Shown here piece after piece: positions 28,601 to 43,600 of a stretch of 64,000 nt of DNA. The stretch spans positions 5,527,001 through 5,591,000 of the forward strand of contig NC_092671.1 of the NCBI RefSeq assembly GCF_964355755.1. Reading direction: 5' to 3'. The stretch comes from Antedon mediterranea. Its lineage: Eukaryota; Echinodermata; Crinoidea; Comatulida; Antedonidae. Made by a program: the position numbers and the translations under genes. Positions within the stretch are counted from its first letter, which is position 1; the number at the start of each line of letters is the position of its first letter. Under the pieces are notes generated by a model, which worked only from the letters and a program-made list of their open reading frames with translations, was not told the origin of the DNA and searched no databases.

Positions 28601-31600
28601 TAATGGTGCTTTTTAATGTAATTTTTGATTATTTAATTAATTATTATATTATAAATGTTATATAATTTTAGAATGATGTTGGAGGCGAGTATATTCTGGA
28701 TGATTTATGGACAACATTTACGAAAGCCAGAATCAATTGTTCCTTACCAGATTCATTTCCATTTTACTTCAATGATCTCCGTAAGTATTCAATCAGACGC
28801 CCTCCTTTGGGATACCCCTATTAAGGAGACATTTTGTGTCCGGAAAATGTCTTCTTTAATAGTATTAGGTTAGTTTGGTGTGTACATTAGGTCTTTCTTT
28901 ACAAATGATTGAAATAATGTTTCATTCATTCATTGTTAAACTGACAACATGGCCTTAAAACTACATTGATGTCTGTATGCAATTTATTAAGCTCTGTCTA
29001 CACTATCAAACCAAATATGGTAGTGATATGTCCAAATATGGTAGTGATTTAACATCATGTGGGCACATCACATTTTTTGGTCACATAAAGTTTGATAGTG
29101 TAGACAGAGCTTTAGGTATTAGTAATTAACATAGGTTTCACTAGAAATGTTTTTAATTTGAAGACTTGTTTTCCTCAAAACAGTTTTTCCATATTTTTTT
29201 TTCTAGTTGTATAAATAGAATTGCTGTTTAACTAGTCCTATCCATCAGTATACACCCATTAATACATTCACATCTTGTGATGAAATATATTACTACTAAT
29301 CAAAATAGATTATCAGAATACACAAACTTTGTCTGTGTCAATAGTAATCAAAAGTATCAAGCGTTTCTTATGTCTTCTCCGAGGTTGCTACGTTTTCAAT
29401 TATTTTTTTCACAAAACTAATAAATGCATTTTGTCTTTAATGTATTCTATCATTATTGATGGATGCATAAGTTTGTTGACAAGTTGACTTGTGTTTCTAC
29501 AATCAAGTAAATTAAGTAAACTTTTTTCTATACTTTTTTCAAAACTTTTACAATTTCTAGAGGGCGGCAGACATTTTTCTTTGTATTAAATTTGAAACTA
29601 ATGCATGTATGGACATTTTAATATCAAGGATGTATAAATGTAGTAATTTCATACTCCACATTCACACAAAGTTTAACAATAGTTTTTTACACTCTTCAAT
29701 CAATAATTTAATCCAAGATTTTACTTGTATTTCATGCTTCAACATTTCTTAAATTCTCAGACTTTATTAATGTAATTCAGAGCTCCGTATTAAATCCATT
29801 TCATGTTCTATGAACATTAATGATTAATTCAGTATAGAATCGGGATTATTGCTCTTTCAAAATTCCACGACTTCAATCGCATAATTCATGAACAACATTA
29901 GAACTTAATCTAACCTCTAAGAATTATTTTCTCAATATTACAGCATAAATTCTCAGATTAGCTAAACTATAATAACATTATAAGCGTTTTAAGAACTTAA
30001 ACTTATCAAACTTTGTATTATCTTTTTCTGTGTTCAAGTAGATTTACCAAAGTTTAAAGTGACCATAATCGAAACCACTACATTTTAAGTTTTTTGTCTC
30101 AGGCCACTCACTCCTACCACCAATACCAACTGTTTATTTGACCCAATTTCATTGTGAGGTTAAGCTAATTTCGGCACCAATAACGTCTACCAACTTTACT
30201 GTGTTCAGTGTTAATTTCTTCACCAAGTGTGATCGATGATGCGCGCATTACTCTTTTATAGCATCAGCTTTTCAATGAACATTTTCACAATTACCTGACA
30301 CACATGACGTGAAAAAAAAAGAATATATAAATTCTGAATGAACAAATGAATGAATAAATAATCCACTTCTGCGATTATGTTCTGAACATTCTAAAAATTC
30401 TCAGACTTTCCTAAACATTATTTATACATGAAAAGGTGAACTTGTGAACCTTATAAGTATTACTATCATTTCATATATCTCACCTTGAAGGGTATTTTTA
30501 GGATTTTTATTTAGTGGGATTCAAGTTTCTGACCTTAAATAAGATTTCATTTTGCCGAAATAAATAAGTATTTAATACAGGTGTTTTTTGCATTCACTAT
30601 GATTTAAATTTTTACGGATTATAATCAAATATATTGATTATAGGAATGATTTTTATATGCCTGTTTTCAGTATAAGCTTAGTCTGAAGTTTATCTCAAAT
30701 TGATTGACTCAATTTACATAATCTTGTAGAAACGATTTGGTTTGTTTGAATAATGACATGAAAACCTAATCAATTGTAAGAGTCTTTATATTTTAAACAA
30801 TTCAACTATACCATACATATCTAGAATTTTGTAATGTTTTAGGTTAACCTGTAATTGGTGTGTTTTTATATTTGCTTTTTGATGTATTGATTTTTATTGT
30901 AATCCACCCTTTTCAGTGTTTGCTGCTGATGTTGAAGATGTTTTAAACCATAATAAGTAAATAAATAAAAATTTCATTGAGCACTATTTTCACAATTTCA
31001 GTAAAATGTAAGACACTTTAATGGAAATCAATGATCCATCAAAATTTAAGATATATTTCTACAAGTTCTGTATTTAATCTGAATCGTGGACTAATTAGCA
31101 AATAAACTGAACTATGACATCTCATGTCTCATGTCCACTTTTAGGGAAAATTCTATTATTTAGAAGTTTGGTCCCTAATTAGAATGACTTTAACCAAAGA
31201 CGATTTAACCAGGACAATGTGTTTGAGGTATTTTATTTATGGAGTTATTACTTAAAATATTTATTCTATTAATAATTAGTTATACTAGACTTCACGGATA
31301 TACTTTAGACCACTGTCTACAATCCCACCTTTTAAACATAAGAAACAAGAATATCATACAATGAAATCATTTGCTATTTTTAGACAGTTCTTGCTTTTGA
31401 TTAATGAATGATTGCAGACCTTCTACTTCCATTCTCTCAAGAGTCAATATTAATGTCATCATTGACTACACAAAACATGAGCCGACGTTCGTGAACTTCA
31501 CAACCTATTATCCATCAATGTCATGCAGTTGTATTATAAACCAAATATGCAAGAAAATATTTGCGTTTTTACCCAGATGACCAGCATTATGTTGAAGGCT

Positions 31601-34600
31601 GTTAAGCGATCTTAAGCGAGCCTAAGCTTAGATCTTACTACCAATCACCCCAGGATAAAAACCTTTCCTACAAAGATTAGTAAAGAATAATATGATACAA
31701 AACAGCCTCTTTTATAAATCATGTTAAAACATTTAGTAGAAGTCAAAGAAAGTTGTTCTTTTAATTTTGTATTATCAACTTATATATAAGCTTATTTTTT
31801 TATGAATTATTATTGTTTCACTATTTCTTAGCTGTATTTAATTGAAATTATTGTTTTTGTCTCAACAGAAAGTACTCATTATATTCCAGAGAAAGGGGTG
31901 ATATACGGTGTATTTACAACGAACAGGTACATTATAATTACTCTATAATTACAATAACAGAAATTGTATTGTTTGATATTAAACATAAAGAAACCAGAGG
32001 AGCCACTAAAGTTTGACCTAATCCAAATTTCCTCAGTTTCCAGTTAAGCTTGAGGACCAAAAATAAATACATTTACTTGCCTTCTTTATATTTCATGCCT
32101 TCCTATATCCATTCCTACATACAAAAATTATAGCATATTGTATTTAAATTATTTTTTTATAGATATAGTATTTCAGGCTCTGCCATATGTAGGTACCATT
32201 TATCTGATCTTGAAGATGCATTTTCCAGTGATTATCGTTACCAGCACAAATCTCGTTCATCATGGATAATAAAGAAAAACTCAAAGCCCAACTTTGTTGT
32301 AAGTAAATCAAAAGTTTATTTTACTAATGAAAAAAAAAATAAAAAAATCTGGTATTAAGATTTGCCTTTTTTGCATATAAAAAGAGAAATATTTTTTTTT
32401 GCTGTTACTACTACTCAAATTTAAATGAATGTATTACTATCTATTATTGTACTTGGGCCAGTAGCCTACATTTTATTGAATAAATTAATGAATGTAAGTA
32501 GTATATAGTAATGGTATATGTCTGATAATAATAAATTAATATTGTTACAAGTATTTGCTCATTTGTACCTGGGCCAGTAGCCTACATTTTATTGAATAAA
32601 TTAATGAATGTAAGTAGTATATAGTAATGGTATATGTCTGATAATAATAAATTAATATTGTTATAAGTATTTGCTCAAATCACTAAATCAAGTCAGTTTT
32701 TCCCATTTAGTGGCATATTTTTATCCCTTCGTCCAAATTCTTGTTTTTAGTTGCGGTAATCCTTTATAAATGTAGTCGCTATTTGTCACAGATTATCTTG
32801 CAAATCCATTTTTATGAGTATTTAAGTATATTTTGATGTAATATTGGAGAAAATCCTGCAATTTAAGATCTATCGCTGAGTCGTAAATCTAGTTTTATAT
32901 AAGTATAATCAAATATTAATATCTGGAACCTTGCAAAAATATGAATGAATGAAATTAAATACATACTCAATATTTCAACTAAATGCTAGAGATTCTTTAT
33001 TTAAATTGTATGAAATACTGCGATTTTTTCTGTCACGCTTTTTACACATTTAGTAATAACTGGCGGAATTGAAAGTGATAGATCTTGTGTCTGATAAAAA
33101 CAGTTTCTTTAAAGCATGACACGTACGGTTTCAATATATAATTCTTTTATGATATCTTTGCACATTGACTGAATAATAATTCATTAAGATTTTGGTCTAT
33201 CTCAGATGATTATGTTCTAATGTATCTGTCTCGGCATTAAATGAATGACTACGAAGTCATCGTGCTTGATCCTACAGGAATGATGAATGCTCTCTACGGA
33301 ATCAAACAGCCATTATACATTTTTAGTGCTTTCCAAATATAGCAAGTAATCTCCATTAGTCTTTGATGAAAACTGTTTTATTTATTATAGTTTTCTGCTC
33401 TTACTTTTCATGAATGTGAATTGTTTAAAATGAGCTTTAAATATATTTTAGCAGTCTATCAAGGGCAGGGGTTGAACTATGTGGTAGCACTAGTGTCGCA
33501 TGCTCCCCCTTTTGACAGCTGAAATAAAATTATATACTTTTTTACATCTATTTTTTTTAAAACACAGGCATTAATTTCATGCACCTCCTTCTTTTTATTT
33601 CATACGCATCCAACAGCGAGCACAAACTTGCCAATTACAGGATAGATAAAGTATTTTGTAATTTATTGTGCTTATAAACTAAGTCTCATTTGAGGCTTAG
33701 GGAGTGGAGTTGAAAGAGTCGCGAGTTACAACCCTGGCGCTAGGTCAGGATTGAAACCTGGACTTTAGGATTGGAAGGCAAGCCACAAAGCTACAGCTCA
33801 ACTACTAATTTAGAATATTACATTGTCATTTTCCTTCCACCTATATATTGCTTATTTTATAAAGTTTAAATGGTAAATTTTATTTCAGTGTCAACAAAGA
33901 GGAAAACGTGGAGATTCAACCATTTCGGAATTGACCATCAGAAAGCTGTCGGAAGCAAGTAAATACCAGTTAATGGAGAAGGCAGTCCAGCCAACAGAGA
34001 AACGACCACTGTTTATTGAGAAGGATACAACAGACAGGTTGGTTCTGTCAGCATAAATGTATTCATACTTTTAAATACTCTGAAATTGAACTCTAGTTAT
34101 GATAACTGTCTGTGTGACGGTGGCTGTGTGTATACTAGTATACTGGGGTATTCTGGGGTATACTCGTCTCGAAAGATGTACTAGGTTCTAAGTGTACATA
34201 AGCCAGATGTGTACACCGGACTACGGTATATAGTCCTTAACCGAGAAGAATTGTTCTACCACCAGAACCATGTGAGTGAGAACCATGCCAATATTATGGC
34301 TTGGTATTACGGTTCACTCAAGACCCAGCCCATCTGGGTTAATAGCTTGGTGAATTTTGCTTGCCTATCAATCAGTCTTGGGTGCAAATCTTGTCTGATG
34401 CCAAGATGCATAGCATAATGTATGTTGTCCATTTAAATCTGATATGCTTTTTTTGTAAAGGATAACACATTATTTCCCAGACAAATTTGAAACTTAAAGG
34501 ACATAAAAAAAACTATTTAAAATTAAAATCATAATTATGAATTTTTTTTTTTCTTGTAGGCTTACGCAGATTGCAGTGGATGTAGTTAAAACCAAAAACT

Positions 34601-37600
34601 CATCTTACAACGTCATGTTTATTGGATCAGGTATGGACAACTATCAAGATTGAATTTACAGTATTTGTTAATCCGCTTTCCTCACATGCACAGTTTTTTA
34701 GAAATAAATATATATTATTCTCTATTTCTAGAAGAAGGAAAGATACTGAAATTGTTGAAACTGCCAGGCAACGATGTATCTTGTGTTGTTGAAAAGTTTG
34801 ATGCTTTGCCAGTAAGTTATAATAATTATAATATCAGTTTTTATATTAAGCCCAAAAACAAACTACAAGCTACACTATCAAACTTTATGTGCCAAAAAAA
34901 TGTGATATACTCATATACGGACACGATGACATCATATCACTACCATATTTAGGCACATCACACTTTTTTTGTCAAACTAGTTTGATAGTGTAAACAAAGC
35001 TTTAGAAGACTATACACACATATCATTTTTATAGAAATCATGAATATATAATAATGTATAGCTATTGTAAAACAGTAAATAGTTATTTAATTATTTATTT
35101 TCTTTGCTTTCAGGCTGGTAATAATGAAGCAATTAAAATTCTAAGGATTTCAAAGAAAAAGGTATGGCATACCGTTATTTTTACCAAAATAATAAAGCAC
35201 AAACTTATTTATATTCCAAAAATAAATGAAAAGGTTTGCAATAGAAAGAACACAGTATCTGAACTTTATATTGAACATAGTAAGGCTCAGTTGCTATCGT
35301 TACTGCTTTCTAAAAATATGTTTGTACTTAAAGTAAAATTTATGCTTACCCCCCAACCCTTACCCAGGAGAAACATTAAATATGGAGATAGTATTTTATG
35401 CGGGCCACCCCAGAGATGAACGAGGAATGTTGTTACATATTGCATCGTTTTATCATTGTAAATAATGTAGTAAAGTACATTTAATTTGAACTTTATCTAC
35501 ATTGTAATACAAATCGGACCTTTTCCAATTATACATTTTCAGAGTATCAGGCATAAGGAGGTATTTTATAGCAAATTAAAAGATAAAAGAAAGCTACTGT
35601 GAATTGCCTATATGGCGCATTGGTACACCATAGACAACTACAAACAGCTTGTACAACCCAGCTACTGAGATTGCCTTCCATAGCCATCATAACCCATTTG
35701 CCATGTGATATTTAAGCTTAAGTCCAACTATCATTTTCTAACCCTAACTCCTGCAATTGCATCAGGGAGGGATTATCTAGGTACCTGTACAGTTTTTCTA
35801 TTGGGAAATTTTCCTTGCCAATAAATCCATTCTAGGCATAACAATAGTTGTCATTTAGGTAAGTTTGAACTAGGTGATCAGATTCAGCGTCGTACAAGTT
35901 TAACCCACTTTCTAACATTTTATCCCCATGTGTTTTAACCCTATTGTTATCCAATAAAATAACTTTTTGTTTGCTGTTTTTTTTTAGGGTGTACTTTTTG
36001 TTGGAACAAACAGTCAAATAATCCAAGTTCCTGTCCATCGATGTGATAGATTTTTAACTCAAAGGTATTTACCAATAATTCATATGCCATACAATATTTT
36101 AACGGTTTATGGCTGGGTAATCTTAGTGAAATTTTAGTTCATATATGAAACATTTTATGATTAGTTTACAATACCCTGGCATGTCCAAAGCCTAAGCCTC
36201 TTACTACTTGGGCTTATGTATTTTATGTATATTTTTCAGTGATTGTATCGATGCGAAAGACCCATATTGTGGCTGGGATCGTAAGAAAGGCATGTGCACT
36301 ACCTTTACTGACAGGTACAAATATTTTAACTATATTTTTTATAATTTAAAAATTTAAATGTTAATTGGTAATATAATAGTTTTCCCTTATGAATCTGTAG
36401 CTCTCTCCAAACCTCTGTTAAATTCAATTATTCCATAATAATTTAATTAACAAACCCAACACTCCCAGTTGGTTGGCTCCCACCTGAACTTATGTCATGT
36501 TTATCAACCAGTTTAAAATAATGGTAGCAATAATTGTTTGGTAACACAAATTATTGAATTGACAAATAACAATGCTGTGGATAACAGCGACTGAATTTCA
36601 AATTAAATTTCAGATTTAAATAGATAAGCTAAATAAGCAAAAACCTAACAAAGACAACCAGAGATAAATGCTAAAGCTCTGTCTACACTATCAAAAAAGT
36701 GTGATGTGTCCAAATATATAATAATAATAATACCACATTTATATAGCGCCCTTTTCATGAGTAATCAAGCTCAAGGGCGCTTTACAAGCATTATTACCCC
36801 AGTATTTTTTGGGATCAAACACGTATGGAAACATACTCCCATAATGCAGCCGGTAACCAGCGCAAAGTTGTGTCTAGATCTAACTGGGTACCCATTTATA
36901 CACCTGGGTTGAGAGAGGCAACGTAAGTAAAGTATCTTGCCTACGGATACAAGCAATGCGGCGAGAGTTGGATTCGAACCTAGGTCTGACGATCGGTAGT
37001 CCAACGTCCAACACACTGCGCCACACGCCCTTACTGGGCGGTAGTGATATGCCCAAATATGGTAGTGATGGATAAGTAAGCATGTGAGCTACAGCGATTT
37101 CCACCTGTCTTGTTTTTGTTACCTATGTTTTAAATGTATTTCGATTTTAAAGGCTAAATAAAGAATGAATGAATATATGAAAGTTTTTTGTCACATAACA
37201 TTTGATAGTGTATACAGAGCTTTAGTTTCTGGACATCACTGTTCATTGGTTAATGAGAGTACTTTGAAGTATTAGTTTGTTATAGTATTCAATGATTTAA
37301 TATAAAATGTTTATTAATTATAGTAAGGATAAGCTTCAATCAAACCATTAATTATATTTAATTGAGTACAATGCATATGAATGCTTTATTAATTGCAACA
37401 TTAATCTAATTTCCCTTTTTATTTAACTAATTAGTTTTAGTTTATCACGATGGCTACAAGTTATTGACAGTTGTCCTGTACAGCACAGTATTGCAGGTAA
37501 GTTATCAAAATAACAAATTACTTCTGATTACAACTAAAGATTGACATCTTAGCCTTCATTTTAAAATCAATTTATTATTTTTCACTTTGATTAAAGTTTT

Positions 37601-40600
37601 GTAAGTTGTTTATTGCTTTTACATATTGATTAATTAAAAATTTACAGTTAAAACTACATTCTGTTTCATGAGGTTGTCCTTAATCCTCAAGGGCTAATCT
37701 CTAAATATACAATCAAGTAACTAACAATAACATGATAAGGCGGTGACAGGACTGGTTTAGGATACTCACTTATCAATAATTAAAAAATGTTAAAAACAAA
37801 CAAAAATATAAAAAGTCATCCTTAGTAATGTTAATATAAACAGATGGCAGTTTTAAAATAACTACATTGTATGTAAATATAGCGAAAGTAAACCTTTTTT
37901 TTTTAATATCATAAAATGCATGTATTGTTGTAAACAAACTACAGCCAAAAGTAAAAGTTTTTGTTGGATTAGACATTTCAGGTTGAATTACAGGAAACAC
38001 TGAGTCATATATAAATTTAAACAGAAATATTATAAGTATAAAACGTTAACATGACATACTCGTAGCAATTGTTGCCTGCCACTCCGCCAAGTTCATGCAA
38101 CTCTTGATGCAGCTGTTCGTAACCCACAGATCATAATCTCGCCATCCAAAGTCAAAAGTACTTCTTTATAACATGTATACAAAGAAGCTGTACAATATCT
38201 TATTGTATTCAGCAATTTTCACTTATTTTGTAACAGTCGATGGAGGTTATGGTCCGTGGTTGCCATGGGTGCCGTGTAAAAGCCCCATAGGAAAGGAACG
38301 TTGCTTCTGTCGGAAACGGGAATGTGATTCACCGAAGCCACAAAATGGCGGACGAGGCTGTGGTGGGGATTTGATACAGGTGGCTAATTGTTCAGGTGAG
38401 TTATGGGTTTTTTAAATGTTATGTTAGGTAATATTAAATTTAGATGTATAATTGATTTATTAAACTATGAGGAGTAAAATAAAAAAAAAGCCTGTGATAG
38501 GCAGCCTATACATTAACTGTATAGGCAATTCCTGAATATGGCAAGCCGACTATTATGTAAGCACACGAAATTAGGTCATGTGTTTGTTGGCATTACCTTT
38601 ATTTAGCCTCCTCCTACCTCTGTTACACTAGTGAGTCAGGCTACCACTAAGATCCTCTTATTCAGGGATAAAAGCAAGTGCCAAGAAGCTGCGGGTAGCA
38701 AGATCTCTAACTTATCTTAGAGGCTTCTTAGTTTGTGTGCTAATTGATTTATAGAAACTGAGAGATTATTTATGGTTACCAAATATGTGATATCCAGCAA
38801 AACAATTTTTTTTAGGATGGCTCTATTTATCTTTACAGAATTAAGATATAGAAAAATGATAAATTACAATTTTCCTTCATAAATTCTAAGATAATTTTTA
38901 TCTTAATATATAGATTATGATCCAATGTCAACTGTCAATGCTTTATAAGTTTGCAATTTAATGTCTTTTATTAGATAGTGTGAGACACTTTTTAACAACT
39001 TTATCATACTTCATTCGTTAAAGGAAATATTATATGTTTTACCATGAATTATAATTACTGTTGACAACAAATATTAATTGAATTAAGTCCCGTTGGGAAA
39101 TAGAAAAAAAAATGTTCCCCCTCTGGATTATTTGAATGTGCCAAGAGCAGTGAAGGTATTGTCAATTTTTCAATATGTATTCAGTAGTTTAACATATATT
39201 ATTTTACAATTTAGAATAATTGATTTCTTTAGCAGTTGTATTTAGTAATACAGTAGAACCATTCCCACCCTTGTAAAAGCATTCCATAAAATTTATTTTT
39301 TTGGCTTTGACACTCCATTTTGGTCCTAAAGGCCAATTTACACAGACAAATCTGTATCTATCCTGAGCAGAAACTTCCCGTCAGCTCTGGGATAGTGTAA
39401 ATGGTCATAAGGAATATTACATAGATTCTATATTTTTATTACGGTTAACTCACGTCTGTGTAAACTGGCCTTAAGGGTGAGAACATAATGATCATATTCA
39501 AATTTATTGTTTTCTTCATAAAGATTTTTAATAATGCTAAATATTGGTTTGAATTGCCTATATTTGGTAGATTTAGATGTTAAAATTTGTCAAGCGGTTT
39601 ATTTTTATTTAAATGTTTAATCCCGTAGGGCACTGGGAGGAGTGGAGTAGCTGGGGAAATTGCTCCTCCGATTGTGGAATCGGTCTTCAGAAAAGAACAC
39701 GCAAGTGTATCGGATCAGAAATCTGTTTTGGAAATTCTTCTGAATCCAGAGAATGCAATCTAGCCCCATGTAAAAGTGAGTTTAAAATGATTAAATATAA
39801 CTTTGTTAATTTACTAGAAAGTTGTTTGTAGAATTATTTTAGACACAAATATACGAACTGGCTGAGCTAACTGGCATCAGGGATGTTACTGTTCACGACA
39901 ATGAAAATCATTTTTGGATCACAGTAAGCTTGAAAGTTTAACTCCTTTTAACTCCTCCTCAATTGAATAACAGATATAAAGAAAGCCTACCATTGGACAC
40001 CATGGACCATCAAGAATTTAACCACAGATGGCTACGTGCTTCATCGATCTCGTGTTGCCTGCCGGGCTAATGTGGAGTCAACAAGTTTGATAAGGATAAC
40101 GCAAAGGAGAGAACAAACCCAGGAGTGTTCATTTAATGACGCTAGTTCATGTTGGCCAGATTCAGGTGAGTTGGTATCTAATAGTGTGTTTTGTAGTCAA
40201 TGGTGGTGGTGCTTTTTTTGGTAATAGTGATAGTTGTCGTGATGGTTTCAAAGATGATGGTGGTGGAGTCAGAGTGATGGTTGTGGTGCTGGTAATATGG
40301 TACTGATGGTGGTGTAGTTAGAGCTGAGTGATGGTTGTCTTGATGATAGTATGGTACATGGTGGTGGAGTTAGAGGTTTTTTCTCTTTAGTAATAGGGTG
40401 GAGTTAGAGCTTGTTGTTGTGGTGGTGGTGGTGGTGGTGGTAGTCTAATTCTGACGCTAGTAGAATTTAAGTGATTTGTGGTTTGGTACTAATGGTTGTA
40501 AAGTAAGAGTGATGGTTGTAGTGACATTGGTTTTTGTGATAGCTAAGCTCTTGAGTAATAGTTCTTGTGTAGTGTTGTAATGTGTTCATAATGCTTCTGG

Positions 40601-43600
40601 TGGTGGTGATGGTAAGGGTGATGTATTATGATTAAATTGCTTTTGATAATATGAAGTGATTTTTAGATATTAAAAATAAACTACAGTATATTTACGAATA
40701 TACTTTTTTACTTTTTAATTCCAAAGAATATTTTGGGGGATACACAAACTGGTCACCTTGGCTACCTTGCACCAAGACCTGTGACTGGGGCGTTCAAATG
40801 AGGTATCGAAGCTGCATACCAGGACACAAGTTATGCAAGTCAGGGCAGCATCAGCAAAAGACCTGCAAAATTGCAGAATGCCCAGGTAACAATAAACATA
40901 GATATCATATACAAGATTGTTATACAGTACTACAGCTTATATTAAATTTACACTTGGGTGATTATATTGTTCCTTTTGTATTAACAACACACACTCGACT
41001 ACAGTTTAATATTAAAATAATAGTAATTAATAATAATACACTATATTTTAGAAGTATTAGGCCAGAGAAAATGTTGGTGCTGGTTTGGTGTCTATTACTA
41101 AATTCGTGAATTGCGTTATTGCATTTTTATGAATACTAATTCTTTCACTACTACCACCTCATCACAAACAAAGACTGTTTTTTTTTTTAAAGTAATCAAA
41201 TTATGTCTGAATTCTTCCAAGAACTTTACTGATAACTACCATTTTCTACCTAAATATTTGGCAACACTCATAATTAAATCATTCATTCATGAATAATTTC
41301 TGCAGTGACTGTTTCATCATTATTTAAAATTTGGCCAATGTTAGTCACTTGACACACAAGTCAACTGGCCACTATTTATAACTATGATTAACTTGTCCTT
41401 CGGCTGTTGACTTAAATCTCTGGTGTGTATATTCTTTTTTTTTTTACTGGAAGTCCAGATCAAATCTAAAACTAAATATGATTCCTGCAGGAAATTGGGG
41501 ATAGGGTAAGGTGTGTGGGCGGTAGAGCTGGTATCTAAATTCATCTTCCATTTTGTTCCAAGATCAAGATTTTGGTTTGTCCATTACACACTCCTCTTCT
41601 CTATAGTGTAAGGAACCAATTTAATTACTGCAAACATTTGTCAACAGAAAAGCTTAAACTATAAAAGATAAAAAGATAATGACGATTAAAATGATGATGT
41701 TACTTATTTACTTAACAGTAAAAGGCCAGTGGAACTGCTGGACTGCTTGGAGCGAATGCTCTGCTACTTGTGGCCCCGGTGTACAACACAGATATCGCAC
41801 ATGCACTAACCCTCCCCCTGCTTTTAAGGGGTCACTATGTGTGGGTGACAACTCACAAGTGCAGCAATGTCAACTGAAGGAATGTCCAGGTACGATGGTG
41901 TACTAACTCTTAATACTAATTTATTATTATAAATTATTATTTTTTTATATAAATTTTTTTAAGACACCACAATCTAAAGCATGTCAAATGGCCAAGCAGT
42001 TTACTGTACAATTGTACAATACAATATTGGCATGGGTTTAGACTCGCTTTTAGTTCTGGTGGAGGAGCAACTCTACTCGGAAAAGGACTATACCGTAGGT
42101 CCAGTGTACACAGTTTTAAGCTTTGTTCACTTTAAAGAACCCAGTTCATCATTCGAGATGAGTAGGGGGTTACCCCGGTGAACTGGTTCACAAAATAACC
42201 CCTGTATTAGGGGGATTACCACCTATCTGATAAGACTATTTGTAATCCTTGGCCAAATGTGCCTAAAGACAAATTGAATTTGTTAACGACCGATGTTTAT
42301 GATATTCATTTTAGAAAAGTAAAATATGTTTTCTAAACAATAATAACAGTCTTAAATGCTTTGGTAAATTAAGGTTTTTGGCATTTGGTATTAATGATAT
42401 TAATTTGGTATTAAGGATGATTTTTATGGTGAATTTGTAAATTAATATGAATTATAACACATTTAAGTGTATCCTAATTGCCATTTTATTATCCACTAAT
42501 AAACATATTATTTGTATATTGTTATCACATATTTAAACAGGAATTTGATTGATATGTGCTGTCATTATTTGTATTAATGATGATAATTAAGTTGAATTTT
42601 TTTTTAATTATTACTTATAATTCTTTAATTCATTTGTTCACTTACTCATTTAATTAATCAGTGATTTATTTTGTCAATTATTTTTTTTTTAATTACATTA
42701 TTACTTCATTCATTCACTTATTCATCCATCCATTCATTCATGATTGTTTTTTTTTTATGAAATGTAAGAACAGAAAAACATGTATGTAGTTTTTATCATG
42801 TTTTTGATGTTTTGAGATTACTATCATTTAGTTTACAATGGATGGAAGAATTGGGGAGATTGGTCTAATTGCCGGAACAACCGTCGACACCGCGCTCGTC
42901 GCTGTGATTTCTTGTTCCCAGTGAATGGCATGTGCTCGGGATGCGGCAAAGAAGTTGAGTTTTGTGGGAAAGATATACGCGATTTCAAGCTCGTGGCAGG
43001 TACGAACAGGTTGACATTAGGTGAGGTCAGGTTGTAAAGAGTTCAAAATAGAATTAGAGAAGATAGAATAGAAGATTTTGTGTTGTTTGCAACTAACACA
43101 ACATAATCAATCAAGTATTGTGTGATTGTCGTATGATGATAGAGGTGAAGTCCATCATGATATAGTTGGCTTGGTATCTAACATAACCTGGTACAGATTC
43201 TGATGTGTACAATTTTGTTGTATGTTCTTTAATAGTTATATTTAGTTTAGCATTTAACTATTAAACATTCTTTATTAATATTTGGATTTTTAATATAATA
43301 AATTACAGTAGAACCCCTATTTAAGGGGACACTTTGGGACCCAACAAAATGTCCCCTTAATAGGCGTGTCTCCTTAATAGGCGTGTCTCCTTAATAGGCG
43401 GGTCCCAAAGGAAAGGGTTCTACTACTATAACCTATATAACTGTAGAACATTTACAATATAACTATTGTAGTTTAAATTATACAGTAGCTTTATATGCAA
43501 TGTAGAATAGACATATTATTACTTTCAGTCGACATTTTAAACCCTGTCTACACTATCAAACTTTATGTGACAAAAAAAATTTGATGTACCCATATATGGA

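Larger units (their letters stand above)
36671..37224. mobile_element. MITE family A copy split by two nested insertions, intron 16
   Basis: Left end AAAGCTCTGTCTACACTATC at 36673 and right end TTTGATAGTGTATACAGAGC. A SINE interrupts the consensus word CCAAATAT/GGTAGTGAT (about 36717-37038). A second insert with a LINE-like GAATGAATGAAT tail interrupts it at about 37066-37180. Confidence 0.75.

Noticed and set aside
35054-35419. 121-codon open frame on the plus strand
   Set aside because: It is SEMA5 exon 14 read through into the intron on both sides. Only 35114-35161 is coding.
37021-37038. Functional tRNA gene
   Set aside because: A and B boxes are good, but the sequence continues into a SINE body and tail and no acceptor-stem pairing was seen. 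It is a SINE head.
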